NCBI RefSeq assembly: GCF_041381155.1
Contig: NC_091143.1
Coordinates: 41,246,996 to 41,310,995 of the forward strand
Source: Argopecten irradians
Taxonomy: Eukaryota > Mollusca > Bivalvia > Pectinida > Pectinidae
Reading direction: 5' to 3'
DNA: 64,000 nucleotides
In this document: positions 23,669 to 37,700 of the stretch, piece by piece
How positions within the stretch are numbered: the stretch's first letter is position 1
How the letters are laid out: each line of letters starts with the position of its first letter
Made by a program: the position numbers and the translations under genes
Notes under the pieces: model-generated
What the model was told of the DNA's origin: nothing
Databases searched by the model: none
The model's input: the letters and a program-made list of their open reading frames with translations, nothing else

Positions 23669-23747
23669 GGTGTAATGTTGAAAATGGATCTTCGTTTAAA
23701 ATTTCCCCCGGTAATTTATAACGGAGGTCCATCTTCAACGTTACACC
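23669..23747. other. 79-base hairpin of microRNA-precursor size
   Basis: Arms 23669-23696 and 23720-23747 pair over 28 positions with a single A/C mismatch when G-U is allowed; inside, a further AAATT/AATTT helix and CC/GG pairs close a small loop. Pairing ends cleanly at both outer bases. The dimensions match an animal pre-miRNA, but a small foldback transposon would look the same. Expression cannot be judged from sequence. Confidence 0.5.
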
Positions 23748-26700
23748 TGCATATCTGTCACATCATATAGACATTGAAAACTTTTTAATTTGTATTTAGA
23801 TTACATCAATGAAAGAATCTTTTATTTATATTTTACAGATATTAATAAAGTTTATTATACTTACAATAACAGACAACAGATATCCTGCTTTAAAAATGGA
23901 CTGTTTCACCGCTAGTCGTTATATGTCGTTTGAACACAATCTACTAACACTAGACTTATCTACTATTACCATGATCACTTTAGCTGTGTACCAAAATAAT
24001 ACACAGGAACCGTTACCAACGTAAACCCGACACCAAGTGATTGTAATAGACATTAGTATTGTTTACATTGTTAGCAGCCTATAAACAGTTAGCAGTGTTT
24101 TCCGCCAAGGAATATTAACAATGAGTAATTCTGGAAAGTTAAAAATATATTTTATCATTATCACACAAGAAATATTGATCAGCTGATACAGACGCCGTAC
24201 AACAACGGATGTGTTTGTTTTCTGTGGCAGAACAGTATAATTTATACATTATCGAGTAGTTACAACGCGATTTATTGTAGGTCAATTTCCCTGTCGTCCT
24301 TGCCGTAAGAAGAATGAAATAAGGACAAACGTTTCTACTTGTACTTGTTGGGTTTTTTTCTAGTTAGAATTTCATGAAAATGTAAAGGTTCAACGATATA
24401 ATATCATTATTCAAGGCCGGATTCATTAATTTAATAACTAATATTCAGTACAGCTGACAATTTAAGTTGAAAAGAGTGTTTTTTGGAGGGGGGGAGAGGG
24501 TTTTTTGGAGGGGGGAGAGGGTGTTTTATTATTATTTTTCTTTTTTTTTTTTTAAATTTCAAATGCATGCATTTTAAGTTGTATTGTCAGCTTAAATTAA
24601 TACTAAATGAAAGTTTCGGCATCATTCGTTAAATATATAAATACTTTAAAAAGTTTAATATAGTAAGGCGATTTGTTGCACAGAGAGGTGTAACGATATA
24701 CTTAGTGGGTGTAGGTAATTATCATGATGGTAATTAGACACATCCCTCGAATATCGACATATCGACATTAATGTACTCGTATATAACAATACGTCACTTT
24801 TTATTATATTGTATTTCAATAGTAGCACACAAAACAAAACTAATAGCACAATTACTTTAAGTAGGATCATGACCTATTTCATCACATAACGCATTATGCG
24901 AATAGCGCCGGAAGCTGTAGAATAGTCTATATATATTTTCTGTCATTAACAAAATGAAATACTTATGAATAATTTTTTTCTTTGCAACAAAAATAATTGT
25001 ATCCTATTTCCGTTGCAAGTATCCAATACGTCAATTATTAAAATGGTTTCTTTTGACATTAACCAGGACATAGCATGACAAAGCTGTCGTAAATCATTAT
25101 TTGGTGGTGTTTAGTGATGAAAGAAAAAAAAAACCACTATCAATTCGGGAAACACGTGATGTAAAATGTGATGTAAAGAAATAAAAGCATCAACGCTTTT
25201 AGCAAATACAATCAATATTTAAACGACACGGATTTTTTTTCGTGATCAAAATACGTTCTTACTTTGATAGATATACATGTATAGTGTTCATAAACAAAAA
25301 ATGTATTTATCCTTAAGGAAATGTAACAATTTGGATATTGATTTTCTAGATTTTGACTGTCGTTACATCATTTAAACTTCTGAAGTGACTGTCATATTAA
25401 CACTTTTTTTCTCAATTGGTAACTCATAATTGCATCATAAATATAAAGCGTACATCATTCAGTCCTAGCCAAATATACTTTTAGATCTTATCGGTATGAT
25501 CATAGTAACACACGAATCGAATTCACACCAGCGATAATTCAAACGTCCATAAAATACGGGTCTGTTATGAAATGAGGTAGTGAACAATTGCTATAAATCT
25601 AGCAGCGGAAGGCGTGTACGTTGTGTCGATTTTTGCTTTATCTGGAGTGGACTTTAAACCTAATTAATCTTTTGTGTAAACACGTTGTAATGTTATCCGG
25701 TAAATGATTGGAAACGTCACTGGTCCTGTAACTGCGTAGCAAACAGGAATATTGACAAGGCATTTTAACATGTTCTGAAATCAACGAGTGGTATAATTTT
25801 ATAAACAACATCTTCTGTCATATAAAGCTAGAAATATTTCGTTATCAGTAAGGTATTTAATGAATACACAAAATGTCTTACATATAAAAACAATAAAACA
25901 CCATGATGTAAAACAAATTCCCTTTCTTTTTTTCTAAAATAAATGTTTATTTATAACAAGCATAACAACAAAATACACATCTGTCTTCTCACAGGAGGAG
26001 ACTTATTCGTTGTTCGCACTTTCAATCACACACATACCTTCCGTTCATAAATGGTATTATGTAACCTTAAATGTAAGGGAGATAATAAACTAACCGGAAG
26101 TTGATAGTTTCAAGTGGGCGTCTTCATCCACATGTGGCCGATAGTACACGTGGAAATATTAGCAGATTATCTCTTAAAGTTTCAATTTTTCCAGAATTGG
26201 ATATATTTTCTAGATTCCTTGATAAATAAATTCCACAGAGAAAAGAGGAATAGGCAAATATAGTTCGCCATGCAGGCGCTTCAGATAAGTGAACGTCTTA
26301 CCCGTTTCCATTGCCTAACGTATTAGGGAAAGTAAAAATCATTGATTTAAAAATGCATCCACTATCTGATCTTATTATCTGTAAGTTATGTGTAAAATAC
26401 TATATTAATCTCTCTACGTTTATTTGTAATCATAAGTGTACGAACAATATATATTTCTGTATTTAACGAACATTTATATTTTTCCTTAGTTGTAACGTTA
26501 TACACAAGGTATTTACCAATTTCTTGCACAGCACACTGGAGGGTTAGCAAATATGTATCTTTTAAAAAAAGAATTGCGCTGGAAAATATTTACTGGATCA
26601 TGAATCATGAATATAGTATTGACTTGGATACTATCAACTATACAGAGTAGTTTAATTAGCATGTAACAACAATTACATTAACTACATTTGATAACAACTA

Positions 26701-29700
26701 CATATAACCCACTATTCTATACATTTAAATATCTTTTTACGTCCTTTAGAGAATCGCTAGCACTTGAAGCAATTACTTTCTTCGTGTTCACTCATGCGTG
26801 ACGATGATTATCAAAATAACTGTACGTGCGTGTTGCTTAAAATGACAGGTATCCGTGAAAACATTGGCTTTTATGTTTAAAAAATGTTATCTTAACACCA
26901 TTAGCTGAAATTGAATGACTTTGCAATGAAAGTAAATCTATATCAATCACATTTGATAAGAAATCAAAACATATAATCTTAAATTTAGGTTATTAGGTCA
27001 TTGTATAGGGGTCAGTAGCTAAGAACTTTCAGCACTTTACACAATGTTGTACATGATTTTTATCATTTAGGAATTATCTAAAATACACTTGAAATCACAT
27101 CATGTTCAGTGATGCGTAAAGTTGTGAATCGAAAATCCACAATCAGAAAACTTCTATGTAATTGTATCATTGGGGACTGATATGAATTTCGGATATCAGT
27201 ATATTTCTCATGAAATAGGAACCGCTTAATCATTAATCAAGAAATGTGTCACTGAGCGTAAAACAAAAAAGCTTTGATATGGACAATGATAATTTCTTGT
27301 ATTGTTGCTTTCAGAATTGTTTATGATTACAATATTCAACATATAACACAATAGGACTACTAATATGCGATCTACATGGAGCTCGTAAATTTCAACTAAA
27401 TGAGTGTAATTTAGAAAATATGCTTCAATTAGCTAAATATACAACTTTCGATTTTAATATAAATAAGAAAACAAATGATAATCTTTTATAACACAACTGT
27501 TTCTGAATAATATGAATTGTTATAAAATTTGTATGTAGAGAAAATAATAAAGATATCGTGGATTCTCTATTACATCGACTTATGTTAGACTTTATACTTG
27601 AATCTGTTACCCATAATAATAAACTGCAAAGCTGAGCTAAATGAGATATTTTCACATCTTTCTCACAAACTGACATTATTCTTTAACATTTTGCGCTTCA
27701 CATTCGTCATAAGAGGAAGTATATCGCTCCCTTCCCCGAAGCGTGCCGTACTATAATATAAAAGAATGGTAGATAGTAATCATGTTATGTGCTTAGATTA
27801 CAGCGAGTGTGACAATACCGCTATCACAACGGGACACAAAAGAAATGTATTGCAATAATACCGTTTTATAGAGGTTTTCTTAAATTGACCTTGGTTTTGT
27901 ATTGAATATAAAACCAAAACTAAAATCAAAATCATTTTATGACGCTTGCAAACATTAACTCATTTTAGCTGATTATCCATAATTAATTATCTTCTCGTTC
28001 ATGTATAAACTTGTAGAATATAATTATTTTCATTTGCAATCAATTTTCAATCTTATGGTCATACTTTGTACAGCTTGTCTATTTCAGGTGCAAAGTACAT
28101 GTCCACACTCAACAATCTGATATTTTTAAACCACTTATATCCTTTAAGCACATATCTGAAATACAAATATTTATATTTAGAATAGAGTGATTTATATCTT
28201 ACCTAAATAGGACGCATAAAATTACCATAACCCAATCAACGCAAGGTCGCTTATGACATTGACATATGTATTGGAGGTCTTAATAACGATATCGTTGTAA
28301 AAGTTAAGGACATATTACGTGTGCAGAGGTACATATACATATCAAAGGAAATGTTGGTATCATGTAAAAATTACATAACAAGATCGAAATATTTATTAAT
28401 AAACCATTTTCAATGAACTGTGTTCATGATTAACTAGGTGTCAAATTTTACAAGGTGAAAGCAATTTTAACGGGAAAAAAATTACTCTTGTTTTGGAGAA
28501 CGTTACATTTACCCTATACATTTGTCATTTAAATGGAGCAATGGGGTATATACTTTATATACTACAGTGTATATCATAATAACGCCTCAATGATTTATGG
28601 ATAGTTCACAATGTTATTATTACAGCACGAAAAATTAACAAAACCACAAGTTTCCATAGCCTATATCATGTCGGCATTTCACTATTGTCGTACGGCGTAT
28701 CATCACATAGTGTTCATTTATCTACATGTCCAGTATGCATGCTGTTCACTATTGCTTCAAGTTCAGTGTATTGAAATGAAATCGAATATTTAGATGCATT
28801 CTTGTTACAGATCCATACAATTTTAAGTTATGTTATCATTACTCATAATTATTGTTCTGTTATGAAAACTATTTTCTATTGCGTCTATATCTCAATCGTT
28901 TATCCTTTTGCATTATACATGTACAAATGTATATATATTCTAATGACACATCATCTTTGTATTTTATCTATCGACATTGTCCTACATTTGTATTATTCCT
29001 GTACATTTGGGTATGATATCATATCAGTAAGTCTCGTGTCACGATATCGTGGCACAGGTAGAATAGTAACCTGGAATAGACAATAGGCCTGTATGTTTTG
29101 CATAGAGTAACTAAATTCCCCTTTATCAAAATAAATGATATATCTTTAAACCATTTTAACGTAATGTCAAAATTGTACAAGATATAATACAATATAGATA
29201 ATTTATAATTAAGTAATTACAATTGTCACTTACGCAGAAACCATACTGAAAATTGTACATTCCGTTGGAAAAATTAACACAACCTAGACCAAAATGGAAG
29301 TAGAAACTTGAAAGTCGTAGAAAAAACACGGAAACTTAAACAATGTCACCGTAAATACTTCTATGTAAACACTAGGCCTACTAGTATTAGATTCCGTAAA
29401 TATCTGTTAATGTGCACTGCGTAATACTCATATGGTTGAGATTAGACGTCAAAATGTTTGTTAGTGATATTCTAATGAATACTGTTTAACAATTCTCAAA
29501 ACTCAGTCCAGTAGCAAACTATTAAATATCCGATGTATATTTTAATTCTTGACACGGAACACTTAAAGTGAGTGACTTTTGTAATATACATGTGTTATTT
29601 ATAGCCTAAAGTTATTCCGACCTTAAATGAAAACCTGCCATTACTTTGCTTGGCACTGAAATCGTATTAAGGAATACCATCCCATTAATATACCAGGTAA

Positions 29701-32506
29701 CACACTATACTGTATCAAGTGCTTCATCGAGGTCATACCTTGAGGACAAACGATTTATAACATTTTATTTATTTATGATCTATACTCAAACTTCGATCTG
29801 TCACACTTTCACACTTCCTTCTATTCATCTTTCACATAATCGATATTTGTATATTGGGCCAAGCATTCTTTGTTGGGCGAGAGGTGTAAAATCAACCCTC
29901 GAGTTATAATAAGTGGGCATGGCACTTCAGACCCAGATATTGGACTTTGTATTTGTGTATCGCCTATCCTGGACTTCGTTTAATAGGAAATATTTACATT
30001 TGATGTGTGCCAGGCTGTTTTAGTTAAACACTTTCGAACTCTAATCCGCCTTCTTTGCCTAAAGATAAACATTTCGAACAATTTTCCCTGTATAGATATA
30101 GTTTGACGGTTTTCAAACTAACCCGTTACATTTGTTTAGATAAGACTTGTCTGGATTTTTTTTTTATAAAACCAGATCTTCATCATCGAGTATTGTTAGT
30201 TTCTTAAATTATTTATTTAAATGTATACGCTTAGCAATACATTATATAATACAGTATATGTAGAATAAGCGGGCGTATCTGTCAAAACTAGAAACAAAGT
30301 ACTTTTTTACAATAAAATTCATATTAAATGAGCTATATTGCAAAGTTACACAATAAAGCAAAGTAGGAAAATATCCAATATTGAACATTAATGTGTATTG
30401 AGTATATCAGTTTTGGGTGCTTATCTATTTGCAAGATTTGTTTGTTTCCAAATCAAGTTTTGAATATATTTTATGTCATACCAGTATGAGGTTTTGAACT
30501 TTGTACACCGTCTTTAACCCCACCTCGCAAGACAAACACACCAGCACACATATCACACTCTGACATATAGAACTAAAGTACTTCATTTTGTTTCCTTAGC
30601 AAACAACAGTCAGCTAAAACTTTTTACGGTTTGTATTTCTATAGTTTGTATCAATAAACTCAACTCAAACATCTTACCATATTCAAAATAATCTATTTTG
30701 TAGATATATATTGTAAACCTGCTTGTTTTCGTGTCAGCTTAATATCGCGCTTTCGATATGAGTCACACATTCGCGTCGATTTAATTTCATGAGCGCTGGT
30801 TTATTAATTTGAAAATGACATTTTCATTTGCGTTCGAATTTGCGGTATTTTATTTTCACAATTTCACTTTAATCGCAAAAGTCGTGAAATTAAATCCACA
30901 CAAAATTCAGATGGCATACAGAACTATTTTATCATTAATTATTATACTTCATTTTATTTCATTTCTTCCACGGATGCAATCAATTTCTTTAACAAGATTT
31001 TCAGCTAGATGTATATGTAATACTAAAAATGTGTCATACTGTAAACCAAACTAGCTACACAAACTCGCGATTTCCATTTCAAAATAATTTCAAATTAATA
31101 AATTCGCAAAGAGTATCATCCGTTGATTTCAATATTAATTAATATTTATTACTTGATATTAATTAGCAAAGATAAAATTTTACGATTTTATTTGATCGCG
31201 AAATTCACAACAGGAAAAAATGGTGATCTGAAGGGCTTTTTTTCATTTTCCTGTCATGCCTACAGTCACAAACTTATCCGCTATCTTCAGCTATATGCGA
31301 ATAATCTGTAACGTGGATATGGGTGGTCGTTTTCTCTCCCGTGAAACAACATAAGCAGATTACCACCAAACATGATGTATATTTTGTTGACAGCGAATAA
31401 ACATTTTACCTGCATATTTAAGTCGACCGGGGACAATGTACTGACCCCAGATATTGGGTGATCAACGGGTACAATAAACACATACATCTTAAGATATTGC
31501 CCTGCCCACTCTTTCTTAGGACCCAATAAAACTAGTGTTAAGCTGCGCCACGTACCAATGTCTGTGTAGAATAAGCTTGGGATATCACCACGAGTTTATA
31601 GACTACGTGCACAATAACACCCCTGTATGTCTGTAATCCTCTGTCTCATTATTTATCCTTTCATTGCCAATTTTCTTCAGTGGTTTAAAATGCTAAATCA
31701 TACTTTATTATTTTCAAAGTGATTATGTGAATATCTTAAATATTTGTTTACAATAGTCGCAAATTATTGCAGATATTAGTATGATTTAAATATTTAGGTT
31801 TAATTTTGCAATTATATCAGATGTAAACTATAATGCAAAATCCCCGAACTTTTTCCCAGATAGAAACTTTAGATAGTACATAGTACTAAAATCACTTTAA
31901 GAGTAACTATCGTTTAACTCACACAGTATACAAACACTACACCGATCTATCCATGACTTGCTCCCTTTAAGTTGTAGTTTAATATATCGCTCCCTTTCAT
32001 GTTGCTATAAGATGGCGATTTGATAGCAACCTTTAGACTCTCCCTTATGATGGTAAATGCACAAAACAAGATAAACATTTCTCACTAACTGTCCAATGTG
32101 TTTCACAAAATGTACAAACTTTGATTGCAAAAAATAGATATCCAGAGTGTCTTGGCCTTGCAGTTGTTTATCAAAACATAGACCACATATATAGAAACAG
32201 TGGTATTCCCTAACAGGATTTAGTTTCATCAACATTTTATAAATTTAAGGAACGTTAAAAGTTGTAAAGATATCAATTGTTAAAGTAACTTTAAACTTCA
32301 TACATTCCTTTGGGAAGCAAAGAAATGATTTTGAATCTGGACTCTGCTATCTGTATCAATATATGACATCTCATCTGCAGCCTTATGCAGATGGAATTCG
32401 TTTCGCCCGCTGTCACTAATACATGGACAATGTACATGTACAGTACCTGTGCATGATTTTGAAAGTAAATTGTCATGTTAGTTAGTTTTTCTAGTTTAGT
32501 TTTTTG
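23748..32506. other. 8.7 kb without recognisable genes
   Basis: AT-rich DNA. Open frames are short (up to 94 codons), rich in Tyr, Ile and Cys, and look random. Apart from the G-rich duplication at 24479-24522, I see no tandem array, terminal repeats or tRNA boxes. Sequences such as TCGTGAAATTAAATCC near 30883 and TCGCGAAATTCACAAC near 31195 resemble pieces of decayed short elements, but boundaries cannot be set. Confidence 0.35.
24479..24522 (+). repeat. Duplicated G-rich 21-mer, G-quadruplex candidate
   Basis: Two consecutive copies of TTTTTTGGAGGGGGGAGAGGG (the first has one extra G), giving four or more G-runs of at least three on the + strand, preceded by GTG and followed by an AT-rich tract. 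Could fold as an intramolecular quadruplex; no gene is adjacent. Confidence 0.8.
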
Positions 32507-32580
32507 AGGGCCGCGGTGGCCGAGTGGTTAAGATGTGCCGACATACTCCGGCTGTTAATAGGACGTTTACTAATAAAAAC
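32507..32580 (+). mobile_element. Internally deleted tRNA-derived SINE
   Basis: The head GGCCGCGGTGGCCGAGTGGTT includes a box A of Ser/Leu tRNA type and is joined after only about 20 bases to GGCTGTTAATAGGACGTTTA, the tail of the fuller copy at 32903-33115. Box B and the whole central body are missing. CTCCGG, found in the body of the fuller copy, sits at the junction, so the loss may have used short homology. Confidence 0.8.
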
Positions 32581-32902
32581 TGGTGTCAGTAGTATAACGT
32601 AGTTAAGGCCATTTTGCGAGTTTCTGGTAATATCGTGAATTTGATGACAACTTCGCTAGGTTAGCTCATGTGAATAACGAGGGAGATGATCCATGTATTG
32701 CAATGCCTGCTGTCTAATGGCTTTACCAGTAGCCAATGCAATTATTTCAATTTGTAATCAAATGTGACTAAAATTGTAAAAATGCTATCTTTGATGTTAA
32801 TACATACCTATAAATACAGGGATCATGTGCAAGGAATATGCATTTTAATTGTTACAAGTGAATTCAAGAGCAATGTAAAGTCAACATGAAAAACTAACTA
32901 TA

Positions 32903-33115
32903 GTTTGATTAGTTTAACGTCCTATTAACAGCCAGGGTCATTTAAGGACGTACCAGGTTTGTTGGTGGAGGAAAGCCCGAGTACCCGGAGAAAAACACCG
33001 ACCAGCGGTCAGTACCCGGCAACTGCCCCACATGGGATTCGAACCCGCATCCCAGAGGTGGAGGGCTTGTGGTAATATGTCGAGACATCTTAACCATTCG
33101 ACCACCGCGGCCCCC
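32903..33115 (-). mobile_element. tRNA-derived SINE (Ser/Leu-type head), 213 bp
   Basis: Read on the - strand it starts GGGGGCCGCGGTGGTCGAAT (box A) and has GGTTCGAATCCC (box B) near 33043-33032. The spacing suits a tRNA with a long variable arm. The body includes GGTGTTTTTCTCCGGGTACT, and the 3' tail is AAATGACCCTGGCTGTTAAT followed by AGGACGTTAAAC. That tail resembles the 3' end of the LINE at 45967-51243 (see findings). It faces the deleted copy at 32507-32580, making an inverted pair. No clear target duplication. Confidence 0.85.
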
Positions 33116-34602
33116 TTCTACTGACAACAGACAGTAACTACTATACAGCTCAAACAGAGTAAAAATATAAAAATCTCATCTGACTCTTTACTTCAATTAA
33201 GTTTTTAAGGGCACTTTTCATTTCTGTTTTTACTTTGTGAATGCGGCTCATTTATTATGCATTAAATTGTATTATTTTGTAACTATCGGGGTGGATTTCA
33301 AACTTGATGATATATAACTGCTATTCTGAATGCTCATTAAGTGTAAATAATGTTATTTACTGATTAACATAAATTACTTGTTGACATGTTACATAATCCT
33401 CTTTTTACAATGGAGATTATTTCTGCCGCGCGTAAACAGGTCCATGTGTCATGCGATATTCAAATTAACGTTTTTACTTCTTTGTGCAATATGGGCATAC
33501 CAATTGCAAGCATCGCATGCATGCAATGCATTTTCAAAAATCAATACGAATGCGCCTAAAAACTAATAGTTTATCCTTATCGTTAATGTTCACGGAAAGA
33601 AACGGCCCTGCTCTTTAACATCTCGCTTTTAGTATTCTCCTAGTTTGCCATCATATGACTAAACGAAGTAGTTTAATATAAACTGAAATTTCTTTTTTTT
33701 TCAAATACTTGTATGCATATTCACAGACATACCATTTTTTCTTTCTTTGTTCTATGCAAATCTTAGAATGGAACAGTTTCGGCTGTTAACGTGAAATGAA
33801 ATTGCAAGACGCCAAAGCATTCTACTATTGTCTCAGAAAACAGAGTTTAGGTGCAGTCACTTTGAATATATAGGAATGGAAAAGTTCATCATGTATGATA
33901 TGAGAATATGGCAGGACGTTAAAAGTGAAGTCGTTGTGAAAATAAGGGGAAAAAACGTTCAAGAGCATAATTGCCCCTGCAAACAAGACTTTGTATATAT
34001 ATACTATATTCAGTACCAAAGAAGATAACATGCATTATCTATTTATTTTTGTAATACACCCAATAGGTGGATTCACGTAGGTGATAAACATGTAACTAGC
34101 GCCACAGTGCCATCCTTATACCTGTGTATATTGTCAGGTGATTCATCCACTTCAGTGTGTTTATTCTACTTTCAATAATTGACGTATTATGTGTTACCTA
34201 GATAAACCAAGTCCATCTGCATTGCCACCAAGTAAATTGTAATTGATTATATTTGCGTCATCTGTAGAGAACAATTAATCATTTTCCTTAGAGTCCTCTG
34301 TAAATAAAGCCATTGTGCAGTTCGAGTGGCGCGTTGTTGCTACGTTATTGAAGGCTGTTGATATTGAGTTAATTTATGGGGTATCAGAAAGAACTCAAGA
34401 CAAATAGTTCGAATACGTTGCACAGATGTTCTTTTGAAGTGAAATATTCACGTGGTTGCGTTTCACGATTTTACGTGTTTGGTTTTAGTGTTGGAGAAAA
34501 GCCGGGTCATTTGGAGGGAAAAATCATCATTATTTTGCGCAGTCTCTTATAAACTGCTCAACATGGGACACAGAACTGGAGAGCAAGAGTTAGAGTGAGA
34601 AA
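33116..34602. other. Intergenic DNA, nothing recognised
   Basis: No supported exon. GCATCGCATGCATGCAATGC near 33510 is a small palindromic run. The short frames at 33378-34031 are open on both strands by chance. Confidence 0.35.
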
Positions 34603-34710
34603 GGTAGCGGCCAGACCGTGCTTCAAACCCGGGACCTCCGAACACTAGCCGATTGCTCTACCGCCGAGCCACCTGGTCACAAATGATAGACCCAGTCTAA
34701 TTCCGCTACA
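34603..34710 (-). mobile_element. tRNA-like module related to the 9.7 kb LTR-type fossil
   Basis: On the - strand it runs TGTAGCGG...GGCCGCTAC and matches 9718-9821 over its whole length (TGTAG, GACTGGGTC, GTTCGGAGGTC, CGGTCTGG, CGCTAC in order). It contains box A-like GGTGGCTCGGCGGTAGAGC. Beyond 34603 the sequence differs from that at 9.7 kb. It may be a solo terminal repeat of the same fossil family or a tRNA-derived SINE; only the shared module is certain. Confidence 0.65.
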
Positions 34711-37700
34711 AAAGTATCGACACGTTTGCAACTCAATAAAACAATAATGCAAATGTGATCATGAAGAAAATACAATGAAATGAGTTTACAACCACACCCA
34801 ACTCGAAAATGTTACTCAATTTACTGATTAATACATTTATTTGAATCCTCATTTTGATCGACGCTACGAGCATGATCGTGGATTTGATTTTTTACTTATA
34901 AACAAAAAATGTGTTTATCTGTTTAATAAAAACATGCTTTAAAAACTCATGTTTTAAAAGATATCGCTATATTATCATATTTATGATTTATATTAGCAAC
35001 CATTAAAGTTCAAATAACTTGGAATAAAGTGCTTAGCAAACAAAAACAGTCGGACCGGTAACTAACCTTCTAGCAATTAAAATTAAGATTGAGAACACAG
35101 CATGAATACACAAATCTACCCCAGGTGTTAAAAACCACTTAATTGTCCACTTGATGTGTATGTCGCTTTAATGACGGGTTCGGAACTTTAAACCAATTGC
35201 TTTATAAAAGTGTTTAAATGATTTAGAAAAACAAAATAGCTCGGAGCATAAAGCCAATAAAACAAGTGACCTTACGGTGGAAAAAATATCCGTAATACGA
35301 TAGTTATTTATAAGCATTCCTGTGAAATGGGTTTTAATTTCAGGAAATAATATGGTTGATCATTTACAGATTGTCTTAATAGATAATGAAATATTGACCA
35401 GTTTTTAATTGATCTTGCTGGAAATATGTAAAACACAAGCCTGTAGCAACAAAACTGTTTTATTGCCTGGGTTCTCAATATTTCATTTTATTTTCGCGTA
35501 AATACAAATCATCGCGTAATTTCCCGAGGGAGTTCGAAAGAAAATTAAAATGTTACGCGAATATTTCTATAAATCATACACGAAAGCAATGATGCTCAAT
35601 TAATATGTGAAATTAATTAAGTAAACCATTGTTATTCACGTTTTAGTATATCACGCAATATTATAAGAAACCTGGACAGTTTCTATAGAAACAGGGACAT
35701 TATTTGCATAAACATGAGTATAAACCCCAAAAAGACTTATATAAGCTTAAGATATTTGTCTGCATACACTGTATTCTACTCGAAGAATTCAACATGCAGT
35801 ATTATGAAATATTGATTGTACAGCAACATAAAATTAAAAGATTAATTAATCAACCCAGTCTTTTAAAAATTTACTGAGTGCTCTATACTCAACATTCACT
35901 AGGACTCAGTCTACTCGTATAGTCTACTCAAGAAGCTATCCTTTACTCAAATCTAACTATTTTAAATTTCAAATCATTGCGGTGATTGACTCTTTAACAC
36001 ATGTTATCTGCAATTACATAACGACTCAATTTAGCCCGTAATGTCTTGATAAATATAAAATATCGAGAACACATCCATATCAAGTATAGAAATGAACAAT
36101 AAACGATAACTTAAAAGAGGATGTTTCTATGAAAAACATGCAGTAGATGCTATATATTGCCATCTCATATCATATATACGAATTCCAAGGCTTATAAAAC
36201 TCATATATGTACATCAAAACAGAAACAATATTAAACAGTTCACTACTAATAACGAAGAGTCTTTCAGTGTTAGTTGCGTCTCCATGGCAACCAAGGAGCG
36301 TGTACAATATACTAAATACACAAACTAATTATATTGTCACGTGTGATCTTTTGTACACAAACAAAAGTTTTGTTTAATCACAGACCTGTGTTGATGCAGT
36401 GTTTTAAAAATGAAAAGATAAAAAGTTCATGTGGGTAAGATATTTTGTTGAACACGACATGGTAAACCAATATACGTCTGTTTGTTCAACGTCCTATGTA
36501 TATATACAGTTCATTCTCTCGTTGGCGTTTCAAACATGTTACACATGCGCCCAGTCGGTAGTAACGACAAATTAACAAGTAATGAATTCAATGGCGGGTT
36601 CTAAAGTAAGAAAGAAAATCGTTGATTTATAAATACAGCACCTCTCGTTTCAACCCTGTTTATTGACATTCAGTCTAGGTATATTATCGGCCCCAACCGT
36701 GATTATCGATTTAAGTCTATATTATTTGGATCTGCGTTCGTTATCAGTTTCGTATTAATCGTATTACATACTTCTTAGGCGTTCATTTTGCTACATTGCT
36801 TGTGCATATACTGCACTAAATTAATTTTTTTCAATGTTTTTCCTTTCTTCTAAACATTTTTTTCGTGAGAGTTTAATTTTCGTGGATTTAGTTTTTGTAC
36901 CAAAATCAGCGAATTTACGTTCCCACGAAAATAGATCTTTTTAATAAACATATGAAAATGCCATGTAAGTTTATGTGTTCATATTATGATGAGTACCTCA
37001 CAGCAAAAATACGTGTTATAGACCAGGTAACAATGTAGACTGCTGGTTACAACAAGCCGATCGTTTTTTTAAGAAACATTTTATTAATCTAAATTCATAC
37101 AAAAACATCTACTGATAACAGATTGGAATAACTACACACCTATGATATTATCCATGCTATATTTCATTCATATGTTTATATGGGGATTGTCACATTCTTT
37201 CATTATTTCTCTTTTAAAAGGCTTTGATATATAGGTTTATACCTGCGAGAAATCAATTATTGTGTTTGTCTATGCTAATTACTTTCTATGACCTTAAAGC
37301 TTTTGAAATCCATTCAATAACTTCAGCTAATGTTACAAAGCCACCGTTTGCGCATTTAATAACCTTCATATTGTAACTTTCTTAAAAGCAAAGAAAAAAT
37401 AAGCATTTCACCGGAATCGTGTGTGACAAGTAAACAAGTAAAGATTAAAGATAACCGAAAGCAATCTTATATGTGTTCTGAAAGGACTTGCATTGAACGT
37501 GTGTTAAGGTCATTGCAACTCTGGCACAGGTTCAGAAAATGTCGCTTAAGACGCACGTTGTAAATAGTTAAGTGTACATATATTGTACAAATACAGATAT
37601 ATCTGATTTTATGACGATTATAGAAGTCGTGTGTCCATTCTTTCAGAGAACAATATAGAAACAGATATCAGAGCAACATGCAGTGTTGCTTTACAGTGAG

